64,000 bases of DNA, from NCBI RefSeq assembly GCF_003667225.1, contig NZ_RCOM01000005.1:1-64000 (forward strand). The letters are read 5' to 3'. Below are positions 9,199 through 17,026 of the stretch, piece after piece; the first letter of the stretch is position 1; every line of letters begins with the position of its first letter. Source of the DNA: Kocuria rhizophila (GTDB taxonomy: Bacteria > Actinomycetota > Actinomycetes > Actinomycetales > Micrococcaceae). The translations under genes and the position numbers were made by a program. The notes below the pieces were generated by a model that was not told the origin of the DNA, did not search any database, and worked only from the letters and a program-made list of their open reading frames with translations.

Positions 9199-9960
9199 TC
9201 AGCCAGCGCGGGAGAGCTGTCCGGACAGCTGCACCGCGGCCTTGCGCAGCAGCGGGACCGCGCGCTCCCCGAACTCCCAGTCCACGCGCGTGGTGGGCCC
9301 GGACACCGAGATCGCCGTGGGGGTGGGGGCGTCCGGGACGAGGACGGAGAAGCAGCGGACGCCGATCTCCTGCTCCTCGTCGTCCACGGCGTAGCCGCGT
9401 TCGCGGATCAGCGCGAGGTCCGCGAGCAGCTCCTCCACGGTGCCCAGGCTCTTCTCGGTGGGGGTGGGCATGCCCATGGACGTGACGATCGAGACCACCT
9501 GCTCCTCCGGGAGGGTGGCCAGGATGGCCTTGCCCACGCCGGTGCCGTGCAGGTGCGCGCGACGGCCCACCTCGGTGAACATGCGCATGGAGTGGGAGGA
9601 CTGCGCCTGCCCCACGTACACGACCATGCGCCCGTCCAGCACGGCCATGTTGGCGGACTCCCCCAGCTGGTCCACGAGCCCCTGCAGCACGGGCTGCGCG
9701 TAGGTGCCCAGCGCGAGCCCCGCGGCGTTGCCCAGCCGGATGAGTCCCGGGCCCAGCGCGTAGCTGCGGTTGGGCAGCTGGCGCACGTGGCCCAGCGGGA
9801 TCAGGGTGCGCAGCAGCCGGTGGATGGTGGGCAGCGGCAGCTGCGCCCTGGAGGCCAGCTCGCTCAGCGAGATCTCTCCCCCGGCTGCGGTGATGATGTC
9901 GAGCAGGCCGAAGACCCGTTCGACGGACTGCACCCCGCCCGTGCTCCTGGCCTCTGGCAT
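9199..9960 (-). CDS. IclR-family transcriptional regulator
   Basis: A 253-residue regulator with an N-terminal winged helix (SLSELASRAQLPLPTIHRLL, about residues 30-50) and a C-terminal effector domain (VGRRAHLHGTGVGKAILA and following). It is divergent from malate synthase. A perfect inverted repeat resembling the enterobacterial IclR site lies at 10141-10156, just in front of malate synthase, so it most likely represses the glyoxylate-bypass gene. Effectors in the family include glyoxylate and pyruvate. Glyoxylate-producing genes (allantoinase, hydroxypyruvate isomerase) lie 7-10 kb away and may share the control. No recognition of those genes was demonstrated. Confidence 0.88.
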   Translation of the reverse strand: MPEARSTGGVQSVERVFGLLDIITAAGGEISLSELASRAQLPLPTIHRLLRTLIPLGHVRQLPNRSYALGPGLIRLGNAAGLALGTYAQPVLQGLVDQLGESANMAVLDGRMVVYVGQAQSSHSMRMFTEVGRRAHLHGTGVGKAILATLPEEQVVSIVTSMGMPTPTEKSLGTVEELLADLALIRERGYAVDDEEQEIGVRCFSVLVPDAPTPTAISVSGPTTRVDWEFGERAVPLLRKAAVQLSGQLSRAG

Positions 9961-10102
9961 CCGTGCGCTCCCTCGGTCGTCGATGGTGTCGTGCGTGGCT
10001 CACCGCCGGTCGGGTCGCGCCGCGGCGGGACCGAACGGCCACGGCCGGGTTCGGGCGATCCCGGTGACCCCTCGCACGTGTGGCCCGCGTCTCAGCAGGG
10101 CC

Positions 10103-10132
10103 TTGTCCTGGGTCACATCCTATGTCTAAACT
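10103..10132 (+). promoter_or_regulatory. Predicted aceB promoter
   Basis: TTGTCC (10103-10108) and TAAACT (10127-10132) are separated by 18 bases. The predicted transcription start would fall next to the palindrome at 10141-10156, a position suited to repression. The boxes match the sigma-70-type consensus only moderately. Confidence 0.5.
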
Positions 10133-10140
10133 CGTGGTAA

Positions 10141-10156
10141 TGGAATAATTTTTCCA
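10141..10156. promoter_or_regulatory. IclR-type operator
   Basis: TGGAATAATTTTTCCA is an inverted repeat with arms TGGAA and TTCCA around a 6-base A+T core. It closely resembles the published enterobacterial IclR recognition sequence TGGAAATNATTTCCA. It sits between the predicted -10 box and the aceB start, beside a divergent IclR-family gene. In a genome this G+C-rich the A+T-rich palindrome stands out. Confidence 0.75.
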
Positions 10157-10181
10157 CAATACGGATACTTGGAGGCACTCC

Positions 10182-11789
10182 ATGAGCATCACCCACACCA
10201 CCCCGCAGAACGTGGCCGCGGCGGACGAGATCCTCTCGGAGGAGGCCCTCGCGTTCGTGGAGGCGCTGCACGAGAAGTTCGCGGACCGCCGTGAGGAGCT
10301 GCTCGGCAAGCGCGAGACCGCCCGCGCGCAGGCCGCCAAGACCGGCACCATGGACTTCCTCCCCGAGACCCGCGAGGTCCGGGAGGGCGACTGGAAGGTG
10401 GCCCCGGCCCCCGAGGCGTTGCAGGACCGGCGCGTGGAGATGACCGGACCGGCGTCGCCCGCCAAGATGGCCATCAACGCGCTGAACTCCGGGGCCAAGG
10501 TGTGGCTCGCGGACCTCGAGGACGCCGCCTCCCCCAGCTGGGCCAACCAGGTGGACGCGATCGCCAACCTGCGCGACGCCGCCCGCGGCACCCTGGGCTT
10601 CACCTCCCCGGAGGGCAAGGAGTACACGCTCCGCGAGGACGTGCCCCTGGCCGTGGTGGTCATGCGCCCGCGCGGCTGGCACCTGCCCGAGTACAACATC
10701 ACGGTCAACGGGAAGACCGGCTCCGGTTCCCTCACGGACTTCGGGCTGCACTTCTTCCACACGGCCAAGCAGCTGATCGAGAACGGCCAGGGCCCGTACT
10801 ACTACCTGCCCAAGATGGAGTCCTACCTGGAGGCGCGGCTGTGGAACGACGTGTTCACGTTCGCGGAGGAGTACCTGGGCATCGAGCACGGCACCGTCCG
10901 CGCGACCGTGCTGATCGAGACCATCCCCGCCGCGTTCCAGATGGACGAGATCCTCTACGAGCTGCGGGACCACGCCTCCGGGCTCAACGCGGGGCGCTGG
11001 GACTACCTGTTCTCCATCATCAAGTACTTCCGCGATGCCGGGGAGAAGTTCATCCTGGCGGACCGTTCCGCGGTGACCATGACCGCTCCCCTGATGCGCG
11101 CGTACACGGACCTGCTGGTGCAGACCTGCCACAAGCGCGGTGCCTTCGCGATGGGCGGCATGGCCGCGTTCATCCCCTCCCGCAAGGACGAGGAGATCAA
11201 CAAGGCCGCGTTCGAGAAGGTCCGCAACGACAAGACCCGCGAGGCCGGGGACGGCTTCGACGGCTCGTGGGTGGCCCACCCGGACCTCGTGCCCGTGTGC
11301 CAGGAGGTCTTCGACGGCGTGCTCGGTGAGAAACCGAACCAGGTGGACCGCCAGCGCCCCGAGGTGGACGTGACCGCCGAGATGCTGCTGGACGTGCCCT
11401 CCGCCGGTGACCAGCGCACCGAGAAAGAGCTCAACGCCAACCTGTACGTGGCCATCCGCTACGTGGCGGTGTGGCTGTCCGGCAGCGGCGCGGTGGCCAT
11501 CCACAACCTCATGGAGGACGCCGCCACGGCGGAGATCTCCCGCTCGCAGATCTGGCAGCAGATCAAGAACGGCGTGGTCTACACGGACACCGGCAGCACC
11601 GCCACGCGCGAGCTCGTCTCCGACGCCCTCGACAAGCAGCTCGAGGTGCTGCGCGGGGAGATCGACCAGGAGAACTACGAGAAGTGGTTCGTGCCCGCTG
11701 GGCGGCTCATCTCGGACATGGTGCTCAGGGAGGACTACCCGGCCTTCCTCACGCTGTCCGCCTACGACCTGATGGAGAGCACCAGGTAG
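10182..11789 (+). CDS. aceB: Malate synthase A
   Basis: A 535-residue malate synthase that condenses glyoxylate with acetyl-CoA to malate. Visible are the family segment WLADLEDAASPSW, VMRPRGWHLPEYN, FFHTAKQLI, ATVLIETIPAAFQMDEILYEL, and the C-terminal FVPAGRLISDMVLREDYPAFLTL. The length fits isoform A (about 530 aa), not the 720-residue isoform G. TTGGAGG lies 8 bases before the ATG. The gene is monocistronic, followed by a hairpin at 11812-11857. Isocitrate lyase is not in the window. Together with hydroxypyruvate isomerase and allantoinase nearby, it can also consume glyoxylate from purine breakdown. Confidence 0.95.
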   Translation: MSITHTTPQNVAAADEILSEEALAFVEALHEKFADRREELLGKRETARAQAAKTGTMDFLPETREVREGDWKVAPAPEALQDRRVEMTGPASPAKMAINALNSGAKVWLADLEDAASPSWANQVDAIANLRDAARGTLGFTSPEGKEYTLREDVPLAVVVMRPRGWHLPEYNITVNGKTGSGSLTDFGLHFFHTAKQLIENGQGPYYYLPKMESYLEARLWNDVFTFAEEYLGIEHGTVRATVLIETIPAAFQMDEILYELRDHASGLNAGRWDYLFSIIKYFRDAGEKFILADRSAVTMTAPLMRAYTDLLVQTCHKRGAFAMGGMAAFIPSRKDEEINKAAFEKVRNDKTREAGDGFDGSWVAHPDLVPVCQEVFDGVLGEKPNQVDRQRPEVDVTAEMLLDVPSAGDQRTEKELNANLYVAIRYVAVWLSGSGAVAIHNLMEDAATAEISRSQIWQQIKNGVVYTDTGSTATRELVSDALDKQLEVLRGEIDQENYEKWFVPAGRLISDMVLREDYPAFLTLSAYDLMESTR

Positions 11790-11811
11790 GCCGCCCCCAG
11801 CGCCTGCCCCG

Positions 11812-11857
11812 TCCGGCCCCCGCGGTTGCCGCCTCGTGCGGTACCTCGGGGGCCGGA
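11812..11857 (+). terminator. Hairpin after aceB
   Basis: Arms TCCGGCCCCCG (11812-11822) and CGGGGGCCGGA (11847-11857) are perfect complements around a 24-base loop that can pair further. It starts 22 bases past the aceB stop, in the convergent gap with a GNAT gene, so it may serve both. Confidence 0.65.
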
Positions 11858-11876
11858 GGTCTGTCCGTCCGCTCGC

Positions 11877-12437
11877 TCAGCCGTGGTGCTCCTCCGCGAG
11901 CATGGCGTACCCGTAGCCGTCGTGCCACTGACCATCCCGGTGCATGCAGTCCCTGACCGTGTGGATTTCTCGGCGCATCCCCACCTTCTCCATGACCTTC
12001 CAGGAGCCGGTGTTCTCCGCGAAGCAGCCGGCCTCCACCCGGTGGACACCCATGTCGAACGCGATGGCCAGGCCTTCGCGCACGAGTTCCGTGGCCACGC
12101 CACGGCCCTGGGCCCAGGGTGCCACCACCCAGCCGAGCTCCACCTGCTGCCCCCGGGCCTGCTCGGTGACGTCCGCCTGGGACCACGCGTCCTGGAGCTT
12201 GACCATGAGGTAGGCCGCGAGCCGCCCGTAACAGTGGGCCATCAGGTGGGTGGTGGCCAGGGCGTCCCAGTCCGCCCGGAACTCCTGGCGTGAGGCGTAG
12301 AGCCTAGTGGTCCAGCGGTTCAGCTCCTGGTTGCTCTTGAGGGCCCACAGCGTGTCCGCATCCTCCGGGGTCAGGCGACACACGGTGAGCCGTTCGGTGC
12401 GGCGGGGCCAGGAGAGGTCGTTCAGGGTTCGGGGCAT
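11877..12437 (-). CDS. GNAT-family N-acetyltransferase
   Basis: A 186-residue acetyltransferase of the RimJ/RimL-like GNAT group. The acetyl-CoA loop reads VVAPWAQGRGVATELVREGL (about residues 105-125). It is followed by HRVEAGCFAENTGSWKVMEKVGM, typical of family members that modify ribosomal protein N-termini or small amines. Start ATG 12437 (MPRTLNDLSWPRR) is chosen from the fold; an in-frame ATG at 12503 adds 22 residues without a ribosome site. It stands alone, convergent with aceB. The acceptor is unknown. Confidence 0.8.
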   Translation of the reverse strand: MPRTLNDLSWPRRTERLTVCRLTPEDADTLWALKSNQELNRWTTRLYASRQEFRADWDALATTHLMAHCYGRLAAYLMVKLQDAWSQADVTEQARGQQVELGWVVAPWAQGRGVATELVREGLAIAFDMGVHRVEAGCFAENTGSWKVMEKVGMRREIHTVRDCMHRDGQWHDGYGYAMLAEEHHG

Positions 12438-12529
12438 GGGCTCAGGGTAGTGGAGCGCGGTGAGACGCACGACGGTGCCCTGGACCGCGAAGGTCCGGGG
12501 CACCGTCGTCGGCGTGCCTGGGTCTTGCC

Positions 12530-13576
12530 TCAGATGGTCTTCGCGTCGATCACGAAGCGGTAGCGCACGTCCGAGTCCACCACGCGGTCGTAGGCGTCGT
12601 TGAGGTCCTCGGCGTTGATCAGCTCGATCTCTGCGGTGACCCCGTGCTCACCGCAGAAGTCGAGCATCTCCTGGGTCTCGCGGATGCCGCCGATGTTGGA
12701 GCCCGTGAGGGACTTGCGTCCGCTGACCAGCAGCGGGGCCTTCACCTCGAGGGTCTCGGTGGGCAGACCCAGCAGCACCATGGCACCGTGCGGGCGCAGG
12801 GTGGCCATGAACTCCTGGACGTCCACGTGCGCCGAGACGGTGTTGATGATGACGTCGAACTCACCCTTGTGCTGCGACAGCGCCTCAGGGTCCTCCGTGC
12901 GGGCGATCCAGTCGGTGGCGCCGAAGCGTCGGCCGTCCTCCTCCTTGGAGCGGGTCTGGCTGATCACGGTCACCTCCGCACCCATGGCGGCGGCGAGCTT
13001 CACGGCCACGTGGCCGAGTCCGCCCATGCCCACCACGGCCACCTTGGAGCCCTCGGTGACACCCCACGTGCGCAGCGGGGAGTACGTGGTGATGCCCGCG
13101 CACAGCAGCGGCGTGGTGGCCGCCGGATCCAGGTTCTCGGGGATGTGCAGGGCGAAGGCCTCGGACACGATGATCTCGGTGGAGTAGCCGCCGTCGGTCT
13201 GCTCCCCCGTGAAACGGTCCTTGCCGCGGTAGGTGCCCACGGCCTTCGGGCAGTTGTTCTCCTCACCCTTGAGGCACCACTCGCACTCGCGGCAGGAGTC
13301 CACCAGGCACCCCACGCCCGCGCGCTCCCCCACGCTGAACGTGGTGACCTCCGAGCCGACCTCCGTGACGCGGCCGATGATCTCGTGCCCGGGGACCAGC
13401 GGGAAGTCGATGGGCCCCCACTCCTCGCGCACGGTGTGGATGTCCGAGTGGCAGATCCCGGCGAACTCGATCTCGATGCGGATGTCGTCCGGGCGCAGGT
13501 CCCGGCGCTCGATGGTGCCCTTCTCGAGCGGAGCACCGGAGGCGACGGCCTGATAGGCAGCAACGTTGGTAGTCAT
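12530..13576 (-). CDS. Zinc-dependent NAD(P) alcohol dehydrogenase (AdhC/YahK type)
   Basis: A 348-residue medium-chain dehydrogenase reducing aldehydes or oxidising alcohols. The catalytic zinc site is GICHSDIHT and GHEIIGRV. The structural zinc site is the cluster CRECEWCLKGEENNC. The dinucleotide loop is VGMGGLGHVAVKLA. Its sequence is closest to the cinnamyl-alcohol-dehydrogenase-like YahK/AdhC group, which favours NADPH and broad aldehydes. ATG at 13576 begins MTTNVAAYQAV. It appears monocistronic, upstream of the arsenic locus, with no obvious link to it. Confidence 0.88.
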   Translation of the reverse strand: MTTNVAAYQAVASGAPLEKGTIERRDLRPDDIRIEIEFAGICHSDIHTVREEWGPIDFPLVPGHEIIGRVTEVGSEVTTFSVGERAGVGCLVDSCRECEWCLKGEENNCPKAVGTYRGKDRFTGEQTDGGYSTEIIVSEAFALHIPENLDPAATTPLLCAGITTYSPLRTWGVTEGSKVAVVGMGGLGHVAVKLAAAMGAEVTVISQTRSKEEDGRRFGATDWIARTEDPEALSQHKGEFDVIINTVSAHVDVQEFMATLRPHGAMVLLGLPTETLEVKAPLLVSGRKSLTGSNIGGIRETQEMLDFCGEHGVTAEIELINAEDLNDAYDRVVDSDVRYRFVIDAKTI

Positions 13577-13697
13577 GGGATGTGACTGTAGACCTGTACC
13601 CCCGGTCAGGTCATTTCGGGGGAAAGTGGTTCGATGCCGATCCGCACCCGCTCGGGGCGTTCAAGGGCGCCACGACGGACGAGGGCGGGGCACGGCT

Positions 13698-13997
13698 CTA
13701 CACCACTGAATCGACGGCCAGCTCGAACACACCCTCCTGCGCGGTGTAGTGCACCCACGTGCCCTGCCGGCGCGAGCTGACGAGCCCGGCCTCCCGGAGC
13801 TTGCGCAGGTGGTGCGAAATGGTCGCCTGGGACAGATCGAAGTCCGGGAGATCGCACACGCAGATGCTCCCGGGCAGAGCCTTTCGGATCGCGAGGTACA
13901 GGCGCAGGCGCACTGGGTCCGCCAGGGCCTTGAACACGGCGGCCGAGCCCTCGACGCCGTCGGACGCGTTGTCGATGTGCAGCTCAGCCGAGGTCAT
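13698..13997 (-). CDS. arsR: ArsR-family arsenite-responsive repressor
   Basis: A 99-residue winged-helix repressor. ICVCDLP places Cys46 and Cys48 in the position of the As(III)-binding ELCVCDL motif of E. coli ArsR. The recognition helix is QATISHHLRKLREAGLV. It is divergent from an arsO/ACR3/arsC operon with two palindromes in the 75-base gap between them. This supports the usual model of dimer binding that is released by arsenite or antimonite. The gene has little leader, with the ATG at 13997 shortly after an AAAATAGGCGC stretch. Confidence 0.92.
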   Translation of the reverse strand: MTSAELHIDNASDGVEGSAAVFKALADPVRLRLYLAIRKALPGSICVCDLPDFDLSQATISHHLRKLREAGLVSSRRQGTWVHYTAQEGVFELAVDSVV

Positions 13998-14028
13998 GCG
14001 CCTATTTTGACAACTGTCTATGCATGGG

Positions 14029-14058
14029 ACAACCTGAGGTTGTATTGATTTCTATCAA
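14029..14058. promoter_or_regulatory. Paired palindromes, candidate ArsR operator, with divergent promoter region
   Basis: Two back-to-back inverted repeats lie between arsR and the ars operon. The first is ACAACCTGAGGTTGT (14029-14043, perfect about a central G). The second is TTGATTTCTATCAA (14045-14058, arms TTGAT and ATCAA). A TTGACA box lies at 14007-14012. The second repeat ends three bases before the AAGGAGG ribosome site. Which repeat binds ArsR is inferred only from position. Confidence 0.65.
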
Positions 14059-14072
14059 ATCAAGGAGGATGC

Positions 14073-15365
14073 GTGGATCCGTCACTCCCTCCCGTTGCCG
14101 TCCTCGGCGCGGGCCCCATCGGTCTGGCCTGTGCAGCGGAGCTGCGGCACCGCGGTCAGGAGGTCATCGTGTTCGAGCGCGGGGACGACGCCGCCACCAG
14201 CGTCCGCGAGTGGTCGCACGTCCGCATGTTCTCCCCCTGGCGGGAGCTCACCTCACCCACCGCCGTCCGCCTCATCGGACCCGCGTGGCGCGAGCCCCGA
14301 GAGGGCTTCTACCCGACGGGTGCCCAGTGGCTGGAGCAGTACCTCCTGCCTCTGGCGGAGGCGCTCGGGGACGTGATCCGATACGAGCACGAGGTCGTCG
14401 GCGTCTCCCGCCTGGACAGAGACCGCATGGTCGACTCCGGCCGCGACGACGTTCCGTACATCGTGCACACACGCACGCGCGATGGGCGCATCGAGCGGCA
14501 TCTCGCGCGCGCGGTGGTGGACACGACCGGCACCTGGAACCAGCCGAGCCCTCTCGGATCGGAGGGGTACCCCGTGGACGGCGAGCGGCGGTACGCCGAT
14601 CGCATCTACTACGGCATTCCACGTGTAGAAGAGGGCGGCTACGCCGGGGAGCACGTCGCTGTGGTCGGGACGGGCGCCTCCGCGCTGACCACTCTGATCG
14701 CACTGACCCGCCCCGGACACGACGCCGCAGCACATGTCACCTGGGTGGTCCGGCGCCCCAGCGCAGAAACCGCGTTCGGGGGAGGCGACGACGACGAGCT
14801 GCCGGCTCGCGGGGAACTCGGCAAGCGGGTGCGCCGTGCCGTGAACGACGGACGCATCAGCCTTGTGACGGGCTTCCGTACTGCACGCCTCGTGGAGGAC
14901 GGCGGCACCCTCACGCTGGAGTCGTCCGGAGGGCGTGAGATCACCGGCGTCACACGGATCGTGTGCGCCACGGGCTTCCGCCCGGACTTCTCCTTCTTGA
15001 GCGAGGCGCGTCTGAACCTGGATGCCTCACTCCAGGCGCCGGCCCGACTTGCCGAAGACATCGACCCGACCTGGCACTCGTGCGGATCCGTCACCCCGCA
15101 CGGCTACGACGTGCTCGAACAGACGGACAAAAACCTCTTCATCGCGGGCATCAAGTCCTACGGGCGCGCCCCCTCGTTCCTGGCCATGACCGGGGTGGAG
15201 CAGGTGCGTTCGATTGCCGCCTACCTCGCCGGCGACCTCGACGCCGCCCGTCGCGTGGAGCTCGTCCTGCCCGCCACCGGCGTCTGCGGCGGCGCCGGCA
15301 CATTCGACGACGAGCCCGCTCCTACCACCTCGTGCTGCACCACAGGAGACGATGATGAGAACTGA
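14073..15365 (+). CDS. arsO: ArsO-like FAD/NAD(P) flavoprotein monooxygenase
   Basis: A 430-residue flavin-dependent oxidoreductase and first gene of the ars operon. The FAD loop GAGPIGLACA lies at about residues 11-20, and a second Rossmann loop VVGTGASAL is near residue 195. It ends with a Cys-containing tail (TGVCGGAG, TTSCCTT). ArsO-type proteins occur in many actinobacterial ars loci; the reaction is proposed to act on arsenic compounds but is poorly established. GTG at 14073 sits four bases after AAGGAGG; the ATG at 14069 is out of frame. Its end overlaps ACR3 by 11 bases. Two copies of the dispersed word lie inside, reading DDAA and HDAA. Confidence 0.75.
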   Translation: MDPSLPPVAVLGAGPIGLACAAELRHRGQEVIVFERGDDAATSVREWSHVRMFSPWRELTSPTAVRLIGPAWREPREGFYPTGAQWLEQYLLPLAEALGDVIRYEHEVVGVSRLDRDRMVDSGRDDVPYIVHTRTRDGRIERHLARAVVDTTGTWNQPSPLGSEGYPVDGERRYADRIYYGIPRVEEGGYAGEHVAVVGTGASALTTLIALTRPGHDAAAHVTWVVRRPSAETAFGGGDDDELPARGELGKRVRRAVNDGRISLVTGFRTARLVEDGGTLTLESSGGREITGVTRIVCATGFRPDFSFLSEARLNLDASLQAPARLAEDIDPTWHSCGSVTPHGYDVLEQTDKNLFIAGIKSYGRAPSFLAMTGVEQVRSIAAYLAGDLDAARRVELVLPATGVCGGAGTFDDEPAPTTSCCTTGDDDEN

Positions 15366-16419
15366 CACACCACCGGCCGCCCGCCTCTCCACCCTCGACC
15401 GGTTTCTTCCCGTGTGGATCATTGCGGCCATGGTTGCCGGACTCGCGCTGGGCCGTCTGGTGCCGGGACTGGGAGAGGCACTGGGCGCCGTCGAGATCCA
15501 GGGGGTCTCGCTGCCGATCGCGATCGGTCTGCTCGTGATGATGTACCCGGTGCTCGCGAAGGTGCGCTACGACCGTCTGGACACCGTGACCGGTGACAAG
15601 CGCATGCTCGGGGCGTCCCTGCTGCTCAACTGGGTGGTCGGTCCCGCGCTGATGTTCGCCCTCGCCTGGATCTTCCTGCCCGACCTGCCGGAGTACCGGA
15701 CGGGTCTCATCATCGTGGGGCTGGCGCGGTGCATCGCCATGGTCATCATCTGGAACGACCTCGCGTGCGGCGACCGTGAGGCGGCCGCCGTGCTCGTGGC
15801 CCTCAACTCGATCTTCCAGATCATCGCGTTCGGCGCCCTCGGGTGGTTCTACCTGGAGGTGCTGCCGGGGTGGCTCGGACTGGAACAGGCCCAGCTGGAC
15901 GTCTCCCCCTGGCGTATCGCGGCGTCCGTGCTCATCTTCCTTGGCGTGCCGCTCGTGGCGGGCTATCTCTCGCGGCTCATCGGCGAGAAGACGTGGGGCC
16001 GGGAGGCCTACGAGTCGTCGTTCCTGCCCAGGGTCGGCCCGTGGGCCCTGTACGGCCTGCTGTTCACCATCGTGATCCTGTTCGCCCTGCAGGGTGAGCA
16101 GATCACCTCACACCCGCTCGACGTGGTGCGGATCGCCCTTCCCCTGCTCGCCTACTTCCTGCTGATGTGGGGTGGCGGCTTCCTGCTGGGGCGTGCGCTG
16201 GGCTTCTCCTACGAGCGGACCACCACCCTCGCCTTCACCGCCGCCGGCAACAACTTCGAGCTGGCCATCGCGGTGGCCATCGCCACGTTCGGTGTGACCA
16301 GCGGTCAGGCACTGGCCGGCGTGGTGGGGCCGCTCATCGAGGTGCCCGTCCTCGTCGGTCTCGTGTACGTGAGCCTGGGCCTCCGCAAGCGCTACCCCCA
16401 GCAGGAGGTCCACGCATGA
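15355..16419 (+). CDS. arsB: ACR3-family arsenite efflux pump
   Basis: A 354-residue membrane carrier with about ten hydrophobic segments, the arsenite exporter of the ACR3 (BART superfamily) type. The conserved Cys of transmembrane segment 4 is in LARCIAMVIIWNDLACGD. The C-terminal half has FTAAGNNFELAIAVAIATFG, another hallmark. ATG 15355 is favoured over 15352 by its 5-base spacing to AGGAGA. It overlaps the upstream flavoprotein gene and shares ATGA with arsC, so the three genes are translationally coupled. It should expel As(III) made by ArsC. Confidence 0.93.
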   Translation: MRTDTPPAARLSTLDRFLPVWIIAAMVAGLALGRLVPGLGEALGAVEIQGVSLPIAIGLLVMMYPVLAKVRYDRLDTVTGDKRMLGASLLLNWVVGPALMFALAWIFLPDLPEYRTGLIIVGLARCIAMVIIWNDLACGDREAAAVLVALNSIFQIIAFGALGWFYLEVLPGWLGLEQAQLDVSPWRIAASVLIFLGVPLVAGYLSRLIGEKTWGREAYESSFLPRVGPWALYGLLFTIVILFALQGEQITSHPLDVVRIALPLLAYFLLMWGGGFLLGRALGFSYERTTTLAFTAAGNNFELAIAVAIATFGVTSGQALAGVVGPLIEVPVLVGLVYVSLGLRKRYPQQEVHA

Positions 16420-16829
16420 GTCACCGGAATCCCAGCGTGCTGTTCGTGTGCGTCCACAACGCGGGGCGCTCCCAGATGGCGGCCGCCTACGTACGGCACC
16501 TCTCGCGCGGCGCCGTGGAGGTCCGCTCGGCCGGTTCCGCGCCCGCCGCGTCCATCAACCCGGCGGTCCACGAGGCCATGCTCGAGGAGGGCATCGACCT
16601 CAGCGCTGAGAGGCCCACAGTGCTCACCCCGGCTGCCGTGGAGGCCTCGGACGTGGTCGTCACCATGGGGTGCGGCGACGCGTGCCCCTTCTACCCCGGC
16701 AAGCGCTACGAGGACTGGGCGCTGCAGGACCCCGCGGGGCAGGGCGTTGACGCCGTGCGTCCCATCCGCGACGAGATCAGGTGGCGCGTGGTGGAGCTGC
16801 TGGGCTCGCTCGGCGTGCACGCGCACTGA
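16416..16829 (+). CDS. arsC: Arsenate reductase, low-molecular-weight phosphatase type
   Basis: A 137-residue cytoplasmic reductase turning As(V) into As(III) for export by ACR3. The P-loop VCVHNAGRSQMAAAY gives CX5R with Cys12 and Arg18. Later MGCGDACPFYPGKRYEDW supplies the extra cysteines and the Asp region. It starts in the ATGA overlap with the pump gene. Actinobacterial members of this class can depend on mycothiol/mycoredoxin or thioredoxin; the sequence does not decide which. It is the last gene of the ars operon; no clear terminator was seen downstream. Confidence 0.92.
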   Translation: MSHRNPSVLFVCVHNAGRSQMAAAYVRHLSRGAVEVRSAGSAPAASINPAVHEAMLEEGIDLSAERPTVLTPAAVEASDVVVTMGCGDACPFYPGKRYEDWALQDPAGQGVDAVRPIRDEIRWRVVELLGSLGVHAH

Positions 16830-16991
16830 CCACCGCTCGCCAGGAACGGCCCGCTCGGTCTCGCCCTGCGGCCGCCCGGGCGAGCGAGCGGGCCCGTCCT
16901 GCGAGTCCTGCGGAACCGGCCACCCGACCTGGCGGGCTGCCCCGATGTGACGGTGTGAAGCCGCCCCAGCACCCCACGCCCGGGTCACGGA

Positions 16992-17001
16992 ACGACGCCG
17001 C
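16992..17001 (+). repeat. Single copy of dispersed word ACGACGCCGC (intergenic)
   Basis: It lies in the 197-base gap between arsC and the hydroxypyruvate isomerase gene, 25 bases before the latter's start. It is not part of a hairpin. Confidence 0.65.
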
Positions 17002-17026
17002 ATCGGGGCGCTGGCAGGATGACTCC

